Assembly (NCBI GenBank): GCA_027490265.1
Contig: JAIXYL010000123.1
Location: forward strand, 1 to 42,898
From: Sediminibacterium sp.
GTDB taxonomy: Bacteria; Bacteroidota; Bacteroidia; Chitinophagales; Chitinophagaceae
Direction: 5' to 3'
DNA length: 42,898 nucleotides
Positions 30,646 through 38,439 of the stretch are shown piece after piece (position 1 is the stretch's first letter; each line of letters begins with the position of its first letter). A model generated the notes under the pieces. It made no database searches. It was not told where the DNA came from and saw only the letters and a program-made list of their open reading frames with translations. The translations under genes and the position numbers were made by a program.

Positions 30646-30874
30646 ATTGTACATCTTTTTGTGGGTTATCGGTTTTTTTAACTGGTGTATAGCAACCTCC
30701 AGTACCACAGCATCCAGTATTGAATAATGCCATGAGGGTAAACAATAAACCAGCGATACCAAAAACGCTGTCTCTGTTAACAAATGCCTGTATCATAATG
30801 CCAATACCAGCCAACAACCGAAGCACACGCATCAAACTCCAATGATTCAAAATTGTTTCTTTCATAGCATACAT
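30629..30874 (-). CDS. DUF2892-like (YgaP membrane domain-like) small membrane protein
   Basis: WSLMRVLRLLAGIGIMIQAFVNRDSVFGIAGLLFTLMALFNTGCCGTGGCYTP. Confidence 0.75.
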   Translation of the reverse strand: MYAMKETILNHWSLMRVLRLLAGIGIMIQAFVNRDSVFGIAGLLFTLMALFNTGCCGTGGCYTPVKKTDNPQKDVQYEEVV

Positions 30875-30885
30875 TTATAATCATA

Positions 30886-30893
30886 CAAATCTA
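30886..30893 (-). promoter_or_regulatory. Predicted -7 element (TAGATTTG)
   Basis: Exact TAnnTTTG downstream of the 30912-30933 palindrome. Confidence 0.6.
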
Positions 30894-30911
30894 ACATTAC
30901 AAAAAGCCGAA

Positions 30912-30933
30912 AATGGTAACAAAAGTTACCATT
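30912..30933. promoter_or_regulatory. Perfect palindrome AATGGTAAC-AAAA-GTTACCATT, predicted Crp/Fnr operator (site 1)
   Basis: 9-bp perfect arms, N4 spacer, intergenic, upstream of the DUF2892-to-cytochrome transcription unit. Confidence 0.75.
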
Positions 30934-30940
30934 CAGATTG

Positions 30941-31381
30941 CTAATAAAGAAAGGGGAATAATTTATAGGAAAATTTCTGGTAAGACTTGTATTTAGGAAA
31001 CTTCTCTGCCAGCATTTTCTCTTCCCAATTCAATTTGATAATTAAAACGGTACATAATCCAACCCAAATCAACAGGTTGATCCAATAAAAATTAACCACA
31101 ATAAGACCAGCAGTAAACAATAATACTGCGGTATACATTGGGTGCCGAATAGACCGATATGGCCCATTTGTCACCAAATCTGCTTCCATATGAGGGATGG
31201 GAAGGATCCTAATTTTACTAACACGCATCACCCAAATGGCCCATGCACCTAATATTATTCCGAAGGCACATAACAACAATGCCAATAGGTTTAACTGAAA
31301 TGGATATGCAGCAATAACCAGCCATCCAATAGCCGAAAATTGGAGCACAACTAGGCTGTATGCATTGAAGCGATTATGCAT
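30941..31381 (-). CDS. ICMT/NnrU-like membrane methyltransferase-family protein
   Basis: TNGPYRSIRHPMYTAVLLFTAGLIV; NWEEKMLAEKFPKYKSYQK. Confidence 0.82.
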   Translation of the reverse strand: MHNRFNAYSLVVLQFSAIGWLVIAAYPFQLNLLALLLCAFGIILGAWAIWVMRVSKIRILPIPHMEADLVTNGPYRSIRHPMYTAVLLFTAGLIVVNFYWINLLIWVGLCTVLIIKLNWEEKMLAEKFPKYKSYQKFSYKLFPFLY

Positions 31382-31817
31382 GTGCTATTTTAACAATCGC
31401 ATCTAATTTAACATCAGATTTAATTGAATTTGAAATCAAACAAGCTTTTTCGGTTTTCTCTAAAATACGCATGGCTCTTTCTGCCTGATGTTCATCTGTA
31501 ATAACCAAAACTGGTTTTAATAATACCGTCGTTATTTGATACTTCCCTTCGGGTTGTTCTAATAACCCAATTGCTTTACAATCCAACGAAAGATATTCTA
31601 GTTTAGAATTTTCTGCAATTGCCAAAAATGTTGTCATATAACATGCATTCACAGCAGCCACTAACAAATGTTCTGGCGACCAAATACCTGGCATCCCTTT
31701 GGTGAATTCTGGAGGTGTTGCCACTTCTATAGAATGATTTAATACAGGGGAACTGATGGTGCCTTTCCGATCACTGGTCCAAACTAAATCTACTTCATAA
31801 TGATGTGTCTGGTTCAT
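31374..31817 (-). CDS. OsmC-family protein
   Basis: GMPGIWSPEHLLVAAVNACYMTTFLAIAE ... EKACLISNSIKSDV (two Cys as in Ohr/OsmC). Confidence 0.88.
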   Translation of the reverse strand: MNQTHHYEVDLVWTSDRKGTISSPVLNHSIEVATPPEFTKGMPGIWSPEHLLVAAVNACYMTTFLAIAENSKLEYLSLDCKAIGLLEQPEGKYQITTVLLKPVLVITDEHQAERAMRILEKTEKACLISNSIKSDVKLDAIVKIAHA

Positions 31818-31819
31818 AA

Positions 31820-33241
31820 TTAAATGTTTAAAAGTTTAGATGGACAAACAAAATCAGTTTTTGGAACTTTGGTTTCAGCAATGGCTTTATAACCTCCTGC
31901 TATTTCTGTGAAATTTCTATACCCTCTTGCTTGTAAAATACTGGCTGCAATCATGCTTCTATATCCTCCCGCGCAATGCATAAAGAAATGTTTTTGTGGA
32001 TCAATCTCTTTGATCCATTCATTGATATAAGACAAAGGCTTATTAATGGCATTGTTTACATGTTCTGCAGTATATTCAGATTCACGACGTATGTCAAAAA
32101 CAAGGTCATCATTGTCATCAAAATTTTGTTCAAACAGCTGCGCACTAATCCTTTCCACTGTATCTACAATTTTACCCGCTTTCAACCAAGCTTCATACCC
32201 ACCAGACAGATATCCAATAACTTGATCAAATCCAACCCTACTTAATCGAGTCACTGCTTCTTCTTGCATCCCATCATTACATACTAATAAAATGGGTTGC
32301 TTCACGTCAACGATTAATGCACCTACCCATGGGGCAAAATCTCCATTTAAACCAATATTAATTGACTGCGGAATATATCCCCTGAAAAACAGATCAGGGT
32401 CTCTGGTATCTAAAATAAGTGCTCCTGTTTCTTCAGCAGCTACTTCAAATGCTTCCACTTCCAAGGCACGTGTACCATTACTCAACACTTGATCGAAAGA
32501 AGTATAGCCTTGTTTATTCATGGCTACATTCATCCCGAAATAACCAGGAGGTGGCAATAAACCATCTGTAACGGCTTTAATAAAACTTTCTTTATCTGGC
32601 TGATTTAATGCATAATTCACCAACTTTTGATTGCCAAGTGAATCAACCGTTTCTGTCATCATGTTTTTTCCGCATGCACTTCCTGCACCATGTGCTGGAT
32701 AAACAATCACATCATCAGCCAATGGCATGATTTTGTTTAACAAACTTTCATATAATAATCCAGCTAATGCTTCCTGTGTCATATTAGCTGCTTTTTGGGC
32801 CAAATCGGGTCTTCCTACATCACCTAAGAAAAGTGTATCCCCGCTAAAAATACAATGGTCTTTGCCTTGCGCATCAATTAATAAGAACGTACTGCTTTCC
32901 ATTGTATGACCCGGTGTATGCAATACTTTTATAGTAATATCACCTACTTTAAATAATTCACCATCATTTGCCGTGATGCAATCAAATGATGCTTTTGCAG
33001 TTGGACCATAAACAATGGCTGCACCTGTAGCCTGACTCAAATCAACATGACCACTCACAAAATCAGCATGAAAATGTGTTTCAAAAATATACTTCAATTT
33101 AACTTGGTCTTTTTCAAGTCTGTCTAAGTATGGTTTTGTTTCACGCAACGGATCAACAATTGCAGCTTCGCCATTTGAGACAATATAATAAGCCCCTTGC
33201 GCCAAACAGCCAGTATAAATTTGTTCAATTTTCATAACCAA
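31820..33241 (-). CDS. Metallo-beta-lactamase (persulfide dioxygenase-like)/rhodanese fusion, copy 1
   Basis: ETHFHADFVSGHVDL, HTPGHTMESSTFLL, FSGDTLFLGDVGRPDL, PAHGAGSACGKN; C-terminal rhodanese loop CAGGYRS. Confidence 0.93.
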   Translation of the reverse strand: MVMKIEQIYTGCLAQGAYYIVSNGEAAIVDPLRETKPYLDRLEKDQVKLKYIFETHFHADFVSGHVDLSQATGAAIVYGPTAKASFDCITANDGELFKVGDITIKVLHTPGHTMESSTFLLIDAQGKDHCIFSGDTLFLGDVGRPDLAQKAANMTQEALAGLLYESLLNKIMPLADDVIVYPAHGAGSACGKNMMTETVDSLGNQKLVNYALNQPDKESFIKAVTDGLLPPPGYFGMNVAMNKQGYTSFDQVLSNGTRALEVEAFEVAAEETGALILDTRDPDLFFRGYIPQSINIGLNGDFAPWVGALIVDVKQPILLVCNDGMQEEAVTRLSRVGFDQVIGYLSGGYEAWLKAGKIVDTVERISAQLFEQNFDDNDDLVFDIRRESEYTAEHVNNAINKPLSYINEWIKEIDPQKHFFMHCAGGYRSMIAASILQARGYRNFTEIAGGYKAIAETKVPKTDFVCPSKLLNI

Positions 33242-33292
33242 AATTTTAAGTAATTAGATATGTAAATGTCTATGATAACCTGAAGTATTTTG

Positions 33293-33306
33293 GTATCAAA
33301 AGTTAC
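33293..33306. promoter_or_regulatory. GTATC-AAAA-GTTAC, predicted Crp/Fnr operator (site 2)
   Basis: Same motif class with one arm mismatch; upstream of the 33241 gene start. Confidence 0.6.
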
Positions 33307-33323
33307 TTTTAAGAGACGCCCAT

Positions 33324-33638
33324 TTACTTTTGAGCAGTATATGCTTCGGGGGATTTCAAGAATGCTTCTTTACACTCAGCAGCACAAAATCCGTAGACCT
33401 TTCCTTTAAAATGGGCCGTATCAGCAATGCCAGCAGTCACAGGCATGCCGCAAATAAAATCGCGTTTATTTTGGACCATATCTGCTGTAAAATGATGGCT
33501 TGTATCAGCATGATTGACGGTCATTTGTGATCCATATTTCACTGGCGCAACAGCAGCATCTTTTGATGGTTCACTATTGGTGCAAGCCAATAAAAAAACC
33601 AATACTAACACACTCAAAAATTCAATTGATTTACGCAT
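33324..33638 (-). CDS. YHS-domain lipoprotein
   Basis: Lipobox LLAC; DFICGMPVTAGIADTAHFKGKVYGFCAAECKEAFLKSPEAY. Confidence 0.9.
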   Translation of the reverse strand: MRKSIEFLSVLVLVFLLACTNSEPSKDAAVAPVKYGSQMTVNHADTSHHFTADMVQNKRDFICGMPVTAGIADTAHFKGKVYGFCAAECKEAFLKSPEAYTAQK

Positions 33639-33688
33639 ATATCTATATTTTATGATGACAAAGTTAACTATTGAGTAATGGCTAAAAA

Positions 33689-33702
33689 ATGAGTATTATC
33701 AT
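33689..33702. promoter_or_regulatory. Variant inverted repeat ATGAG-TATT-ATCAT upstream of the YHS gene
   Basis: Near-palindrome at the same distance from -7 element TAACTTTG (33659-33666) as the other sites. Confidence 0.35.
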
Positions 33703-33703
33703 A

Positions 33704-33737
33704 AAAAAAGCTGCCTTCATGGGGCAGCTTTTTTCAA
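33704..33737 (-). terminator. Rho-independent-type terminator for 33754-35157
   Basis: aaaaaaagctgcc-ttcat-ggggcagctttttt. Confidence 0.8.
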
Positions 33738-33753
33738 AAACTATAAGGACGAT

Positions 33754-35157
33754 TTATTCAACGATGACTGGTTCACCCGTACTCACCCATTCATTCATGC
33801 CTGCAGAATAATTCACCACATTGTTAAATCCATTTTTTGCCAAAATAGAAAATGCAATAGATGCTCTGTCTCCACCTTGACAATGAATCATCACTTTTTT
33901 GTCTTTACTAATTTTATGTAATTGGTTAGGCAATGTGCCTACAAATACGTTATCTGCGCCTTTAATATGCCCTGCATTAAACTCAGCTACCCCACGCAAA
34001 TCAACCACTTGCACAGATGGATCATTCGCCAATTTTTTGGCTTCATCCAATTCAACCAAAGTTACTTTTTCCAATTGTCCACCTGCTTGGGTGTATGCTT
34101 CTACTGAAGGCAAATAACCTGCAATATTATCTAAACCAATCCGCATCAACTTTCTAGTTAAATCATCTAACATTGATTCGTCCGCCAAAATCATAAATGG
34201 TTCATCATAGGTTAAATACCATCCTGCCCAAGTAGCAAATGAATTATTGCCTTGAATATTTAAACTGCCTGGAATAAACCCTTCTGCAAAAGCAGCTTTT
34301 GGTCTTGCATCCAATAATTTCATGCCATTTTGCATATTGGCTTTTACTTCATCAATCTTCAATTGCTGAAGCTTTGGCACTTCCGTTAACAGCGGTCGAT
34401 TCACTTTATTCAAATGCTTCATCATAGCAAAATACTTTGGTGGCTCAGGTTGATCGGCTAATAAGTATTTCACAAATCCTGTTTCATCGGTTGGGTATTG
34501 AAATGCCCAATTCCGAGCTTTCTCATAACCCACTGTTGTACTTGGTACAGCACCCAATACTTTACCACAAGCTGAACCTGCACCGTGGCCTGGCCAAACC
34601 TGAATATAATCTGCTAGCGCATTAAATTTTTTGATGCTTTGATACATTTGTTTGGCTCCTTTATCTTGCGTACCAATCATTCCTGCAGCTTTTTCAAGTA
34701 AATCAGGTCTGCCAATGTCTCCAACAAAAACAAAGTCTCCTGTGAACAACATCACTGGTTCATTACTTGCAGGATGATCCGTTAATAAAAAGCTGATACT
34801 TTCTGGCGTATGACCTGGGGTATGCATCACTTTAAAACTTAGATTACCCAGCTTTACGATATCGTTGTCTTTTAAACCTACATGAGGAAATTCATATTCC
34901 CAACCTTCTCCACCTTCATCAGATAAATACAATTGTGCACCTGTTAATGCAGCAAGCTCTCTTGATCCCGCTAAAAAATCTGCATGAATATGTGTTTCAA
35001 AAATATGTGTGATGGTCATATTATTGGCCTTCGCAATTTCAAGATACGTATCTACATCTCTTTTGGCGTCAATGACCGCAGCTACTCCCGCTTTTTGGCA
35101 ACCAATAAAATAACTGGCTTGCGCTAAACTCTTGTCGTAAATGTGTTGAAAAAACAT
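33754..35157 (-). CDS. Metallo-beta-lactamase (persulfide dioxygenase-like)/rhodanese fusion, copy 2
   Basis: ETHIHADFLAGSREL, HTPGHTPESISFLL, FTGDFVFVGDIGRPDL, PGHGAGSACGK; C-terminal rhodanese loop CQGGDRA. Confidence 0.93.
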   Translation of the reverse strand: MFFQHIYDKSLAQASYFIGCQKAGVAAVIDAKRDVDTYLEIAKANNMTITHIFETHIHADFLAGSRELAALTGAQLYLSDEGGEGWEYEFPHVGLKDNDIVKLGNLSFKVMHTPGHTPESISFLLTDHPASNEPVMLFTGDFVFVGDIGRPDLLEKAAGMIGTQDKGAKQMYQSIKKFNALADYIQVWPGHGAGSACGKVLGAVPSTTVGYEKARNWAFQYPTDETGFVKYLLADQPEPPKYFAMMKHLNKVNRPLLTEVPKLQQLKIDEVKANMQNGMKLLDARPKAAFAEGFIPGSLNIQGNNSFATWAGWYLTYDEPFMILADESMLDDLTRKLMRIGLDNIAGYLPSVEAYTQAGGQLEKVTLVELDEAKKLANDPSVQVVDLRGVAEFNAGHIKGADNVFVGTLPNQLHKISKDKKVMIHCQGGDRASIAFSILAKNGFNNVVNYSAGMNEWVSTGEPVIVE

Positions 35158-35221
35158 ATGTTTTAATTTAAAGATGATAATAATGATTCAGCAAATATCC
35201 TTGGCTATTTAAACCCATTTG

Positions 35222-35235
35222 GTAACATTAGTTGC
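35222..35235. promoter_or_regulatory. GTAAC-ATTA-GTTGC, predicted Crp/Fnr operator (site 3)
   Basis: Motif with one mismatch; -7-like GATATTTG (minus strand, 35192-35199) at the same spacing as site 1. Confidence 0.6.
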
Positions 35236-35237
35236 AT

Positions 35238-36053
35238 TTAGTGGCCACCACCAGATCCAAAGAATAATTCCTTTACGATGATGTAAATACCCATAATCAA
35301 GACAAACCACCCGAATGCTTTTTTGAGCTTTTCACCGGGGATTTTTTTAGACAAAAGAATGCCAATAAATATGCCAATAAATGCAAAAGCGGTAAAAGTT
35401 AACAATAAGCGCCAATCGATCACTTGAGCACCTTGTAAATCACCAGTAAAACCAATTAACGATTTGGCAGCGATAATAAATAATGAGGTTCCAACAGCTA
35501 ACTTCATGGGCATTTTGGCCAATAATACCAAAGCTGGAATAATTAAAAAACCGCCACCAGCGCCTACCAAACCAGTTAAAATACCAACGATTGTTCCTTC
35601 TAATAAAATCATTGGATAGTTATACACCATGGGGGCATTGTCAACCACATTAGCATTTTTGTTGGGTTTAATCATACTCACAGAAGCCAAAATCATCACA
35701 ACAGCAAACAATAACATCAAGGCAATTGACTTTGTAATCACCAATGATCCAATTGATGTTATCTCAGCAGGTATCAATGGCACAAGCCATAACCTGGTAG
35801 CATACACTGCTGCAATTGACGGAATACCAAAAATTAGAACCGTTTTAAAATCAACGCTTTTTTGGGTAGCACTTTGAATGCCACCTACCAAAGCAGTGGA
35901 TCCAACAATAAATAAAGAATAGGCCGTTGCTAATACGGGATCTACGCCCATTACATAAACCAGAATTGGAACTGTTAATATAGATCCCCCACTGCCGATT
36001 AAGCCTAATGAAATACCTACTAAAGCAGCGAGTAAAAAACCAACAATAACCAT
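35238..36053 (-). CDS. TauE/SafE-family sulfite/sulfur-compound exporter
   Basis: LVGISLGLIGSGGSILTVPILVYVMG; GILTGLVGAGGGFLIIPALVLLAKMPMKLAVGTSLFII. Confidence 0.93.
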   Translation of the reverse strand: MVIVGFLLAALVGISLGLIGSGGSILTVPILVYVMGVDPVLATAYSLFIVGSTALVGGIQSATQKSVDFKTVLIFGIPSIAAVYATRLWLVPLIPAEITSIGSLVITKSIALMLLFAVVMILASVSMIKPNKNANVVDNAPMVYNYPMILLEGTIVGILTGLVGAGGGFLIIPALVLLAKMPMKLAVGTSLFIIAAKSLIGFTGDLQGAQVIDWRLLLTFTAFAFIGIFIGILLSKKIPGEKLKKAFGWFVLIMGIYIIVKELFFGSGGGH

Positions 36054-36101
36054 TGATTAAAATTTAGTCAGCAAAACTGCGCAATCTATTTAACTGAGAA
36101 A

Positions 36102-36115
36102 GTGACAAAAGTTAC
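36102..36115. promoter_or_regulatory. GTGAC-AAAA-GTTAC, predicted Crp/Fnr operator (site 4)
   Basis: Motif with one mismatch; -7-like CAGTTTTG (minus strand, 36072-36079) at the same spacing as site 1. Confidence 0.6.
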
Positions 36116-36126
36116 ACTCAAGGTAC

Positions 36127-36158
36127 AAAAAAGGACCACTCTTTTGAGTGATCCTTTT
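36127..36158. terminator. Hairpin/T-tract downstream of tRNA-Cys
   Basis: aaaaaggaccactc-tttt-gagtgatcctttt. Confidence 0.6.
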
Positions 36159-36161
36159 GCG

Positions 36162-36232
36162 AGGTCCCGAGCGGATTCGAACCGCTGTAGAAGCTTTTGC
36201 AGAGCTCTGCCTAGCCACTCGGCCACAGGACC
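36162..36232 (-). tRNA. tRNA-Cys (GCA)
   Basis: Minus strand: GGTCCTGTGGCCGAGTGGCTAGGCAGAGCTCTGCAAAAGCTTCTACAGCGGTTCGAATCCGCTCGGGACCT; anticodon GCA. Confidence 0.95.
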
Positions 36233-36320
36233 AATTACGGGGATGCAAAAATAGCGGAAAGAAACTAATTTTAAAATTCTAAATACAAAATCCCGAATTT
36301 TAGACCATAAATCAAGGAAT

Positions 36321-37199
36321 ATGACCAGAATTGGAGAAAGTGAATTAATCATTAATAGTCGCGGCGCAGTTTATCATTTAAATGTGAGACCTGAAGAAAT
36401 TGCTGCATCCATCATCACTGTAGGCGATCCCGGAAGAGTGGCGGAAGTGAGCAAACATTTTGACAGCATTGAAGGCAAATACGAACACAGAGAATTCATT
36501 ACCCATACCGGAAGGATTGGGAATAAAAGGCTCTCGGTAGTATCTACTGGAATTGGCCCGGACAATATAGATATTGTCTTAAACGAATTAGATGCTTTGG
36601 TCAATATTGATTTTGACACCAGAACCATCAAACCAACCAACACCAGACTCAATATCATCAGAATGGGCACTTCAGGGGCTTTACAAGCCGATATCCCTGT
36701 TGATAGTTTTGTTGCAAGTACACATGGCTTAGGTATTGACAACTTACTCAATTTTTACAAACAGCAGAATCACGAAGAAGAAATTCAAATTTTACAAGCG
36801 TTTCAAACACATACACAAATAGCACATAACGGTTTACAGCCTTATATCGCTTCCGCAGCAACCAGTCTGTTAAAGGAATTTGTCACCGGATTTCATCAGG
36901 GAATTACGGTTACCTGTCCTGGATTTTACGGCCCACAAGGCAGAATTTTACGACTCCCCTTACAATTTCCTGATTTAATTAACCAACTTACCAGTTTTAG
37001 ATTTGGGAACCATCGCATTACCAATTTTGAGATGGAGACCAGCGCCATATACGGATTAGGAAAATTATTAAACCATAACTGCATAAGCTTAAGTGCAATA
37101 GTGGCAAATAGAGTAGAACAGACTTTTAGTAAAGATGGTGGCAAAGCCGTGGAGGGCCTTATCGTTAAAAGTTTAGAAATATTGTCTTCAAGCAAATAA
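36321..37199 (+). CDS. Nucleoside phosphorylase (uridine phosphorylase-like)
   Basis: ITVGDPGRVAEVSKHFD; VSTGIGPDNIDIVLNELDAL; NFEMETSAIYGLGKLL. Confidence 0.9.
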   Translation: MTRIGESELIINSRGAVYHLNVRPEEIAASIITVGDPGRVAEVSKHFDSIEGKYEHREFITHTGRIGNKRLSVVSTGIGPDNIDIVLNELDALVNIDFDTRTIKPTNTRLNIIRMGTSGALQADIPVDSFVASTHGLGIDNLLNFYKQQNHEEEIQILQAFQTHTQIAHNGLQPYIASAATSLLKEFVTGFHQGITVTCPGFYGPQGRILRLPLQFPDLINQLTSFRFGNHRITNFEMETSAIYGLGKLLNHNCISLSAIVANRVEQTFSKDGGKAVEGLIVKSLEILSSSK

Positions 37200-37226
37200 A
37201 TATTTTTTTATACAAATCATAGATAG

Positions 37227-37234
37227 TAAATTTG
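37227..37234 (+). promoter_or_regulatory. Predicted -7 element (TAAATTTG), 4 nt before ATG
   Basis: Exact TAnnTTTG. Confidence 0.5.
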
Positions 37235-37238
37235 ACTA

Positions 37239-37601
37239 ATGTCTGACATCGTAAGACCCGACATATCAGTTTACCAGCATGCCATTACGGTAGCAAAAGA
37301 AGTATACAGACTTACTTGTAAGTTGCCTGTACAACAAAGATTTGTGTTGACTTCTCAACTCAGACGCTCCATTATTAATATTTGCAATCGTCTTTCAGCC
37401 ATTGCAGAAAGCAATACCAAGCCTAGTCTCAAAAGAAACAGCCAGTTGTTCATTAAAGTGTATGCCGAAATACAAACTCAAATGAAAATCTCGGTGACTT
37501 TGGGGCACTTTACAATAGAAGAGCTAGCCAATTTGACCAATTCCCTAGATCAAATTCTACAAGTTTGCGAAAGCAATATCCAGGCGGGTTATCGTAATTA
37601 A
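37239..37601 (+). CDS. Four-helix-bundle protein (23S rRNA IVS-protein-like)
   Basis: YQHAITVAKEVYRLTCKLP...LTSQLRRSIINICNRLSAIAES...FIKVYAEIQTQMKISVTLG. Confidence 0.85.
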   Translation: MSDIVRPDISVYQHAITVAKEVYRLTCKLPVQQRFVLTSQLRRSIINICNRLSAIAESNTKPSLKRNSQLFIKVYAEIQTQMKISVTLGHFTIEELANLTNSLDQILQVCESNIQAGYRN

Positions 37602-37636
37602 TACTACATCTTCCTTAATTCAACTTAAATTGCAGG

Positions 37637-38416
37637 ATGCAATTGGATTTTTACAAATACCAGGGTACTGGTAATGACTTTATCTTATTAGATAACAGAC
37701 ACCAAACCATTCAACTCTCACAAACAGAGATTGCAATGCTATGCCATAGAAGATTTGGTATTGGCGCAGATGGATTGATGCTGTTGAATGTTTCTGAAGG
37801 CTATGATTTTGAGATGAAGTACTATAATGCGGATGGTGCAGAAGGCAGCATGTGCGGCAATGGAGGCCGATGCTTAACGCAATTTGCACAGGATATGGGC
37901 ATTCAATTAACCAATTATTCGTTTATTGCGTCTGATGGGCCGCATGAAGCCATTATTGAAAAAACAGGGTGGGTAAAACTTAAAATGCGAGACGTCCATC
38001 AAATTCAATCTACTGATGGTGCTTTTATTTTAAATACAGGTTCACCGCATTATGTAAAAGCGGTGAATGACCTCGCAAATTTTAATGTATACCAAGCAGG
38101 CCATGCCATTAGATACAATGATGTTTATAAACAAAATGGTATTAATGTCAATTTTGTTGAATGGCAAACCAATGGACAATTAATAGTGAGGACCTACGAA
38201 AGAGGCGTTGAAGATGAAACCTATAGTTGCGGCACGGGTGTTACAGCGGCGGCAATTTCAATGCATAATGTTGAACTTGGACTACACCATGTGTCTATCA
38301 TAACCAAAGGCGGTGCATTGGCGGTTGAATATGAAAAAGTATCTTCAAATCAATTTCAAAATATCTGGCTTTGCGGACCTGCAACATTCGTATTCAAAGG
38401 CAGCATCATTATATAA
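37637..38416 (+). CDS. dapF: Diaminopimelate epimerase
   Basis: FYKYQGTGNDFILLDNR; MCGNGGRCL; YERGVEDETYSCGTGVTAAA. Confidence 0.96.
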   Translation: MQLDFYKYQGTGNDFILLDNRHQTIQLSQTEIAMLCHRRFGIGADGLMLLNVSEGYDFEMKYYNADGAEGSMCGNGGRCLTQFAQDMGIQLTNYSFIASDGPHEAIIEKTGWVKLKMRDVHQIQSTDGAFILNTGSPHYVKAVNDLANFNVYQAGHAIRYNDVYKQNGINVNFVEWQTNGQLIVRTYERGVEDETYSCGTGVTAAAISMHNVELGLHHVSIITKGGALAVEYEKVSSNQFQNIWLCGPATFVFKGSIII

Positions 38417-38439
38417 CGCATACAATAAAGGCTTGAAGG

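Noticed and set aside
24756-36053. Mobile island hypothesis for the sulfur cluster, given tRNA-Cys at its edge
   Set aside because: No integrase, transposase or attachment-site repeat visible; composition looks like the surroundings by eye.
36086-36352. 88-aa - strand ORF
   Set aside because: Reads through tRNA-Cys and the phosphorylase 5' end; artefact.
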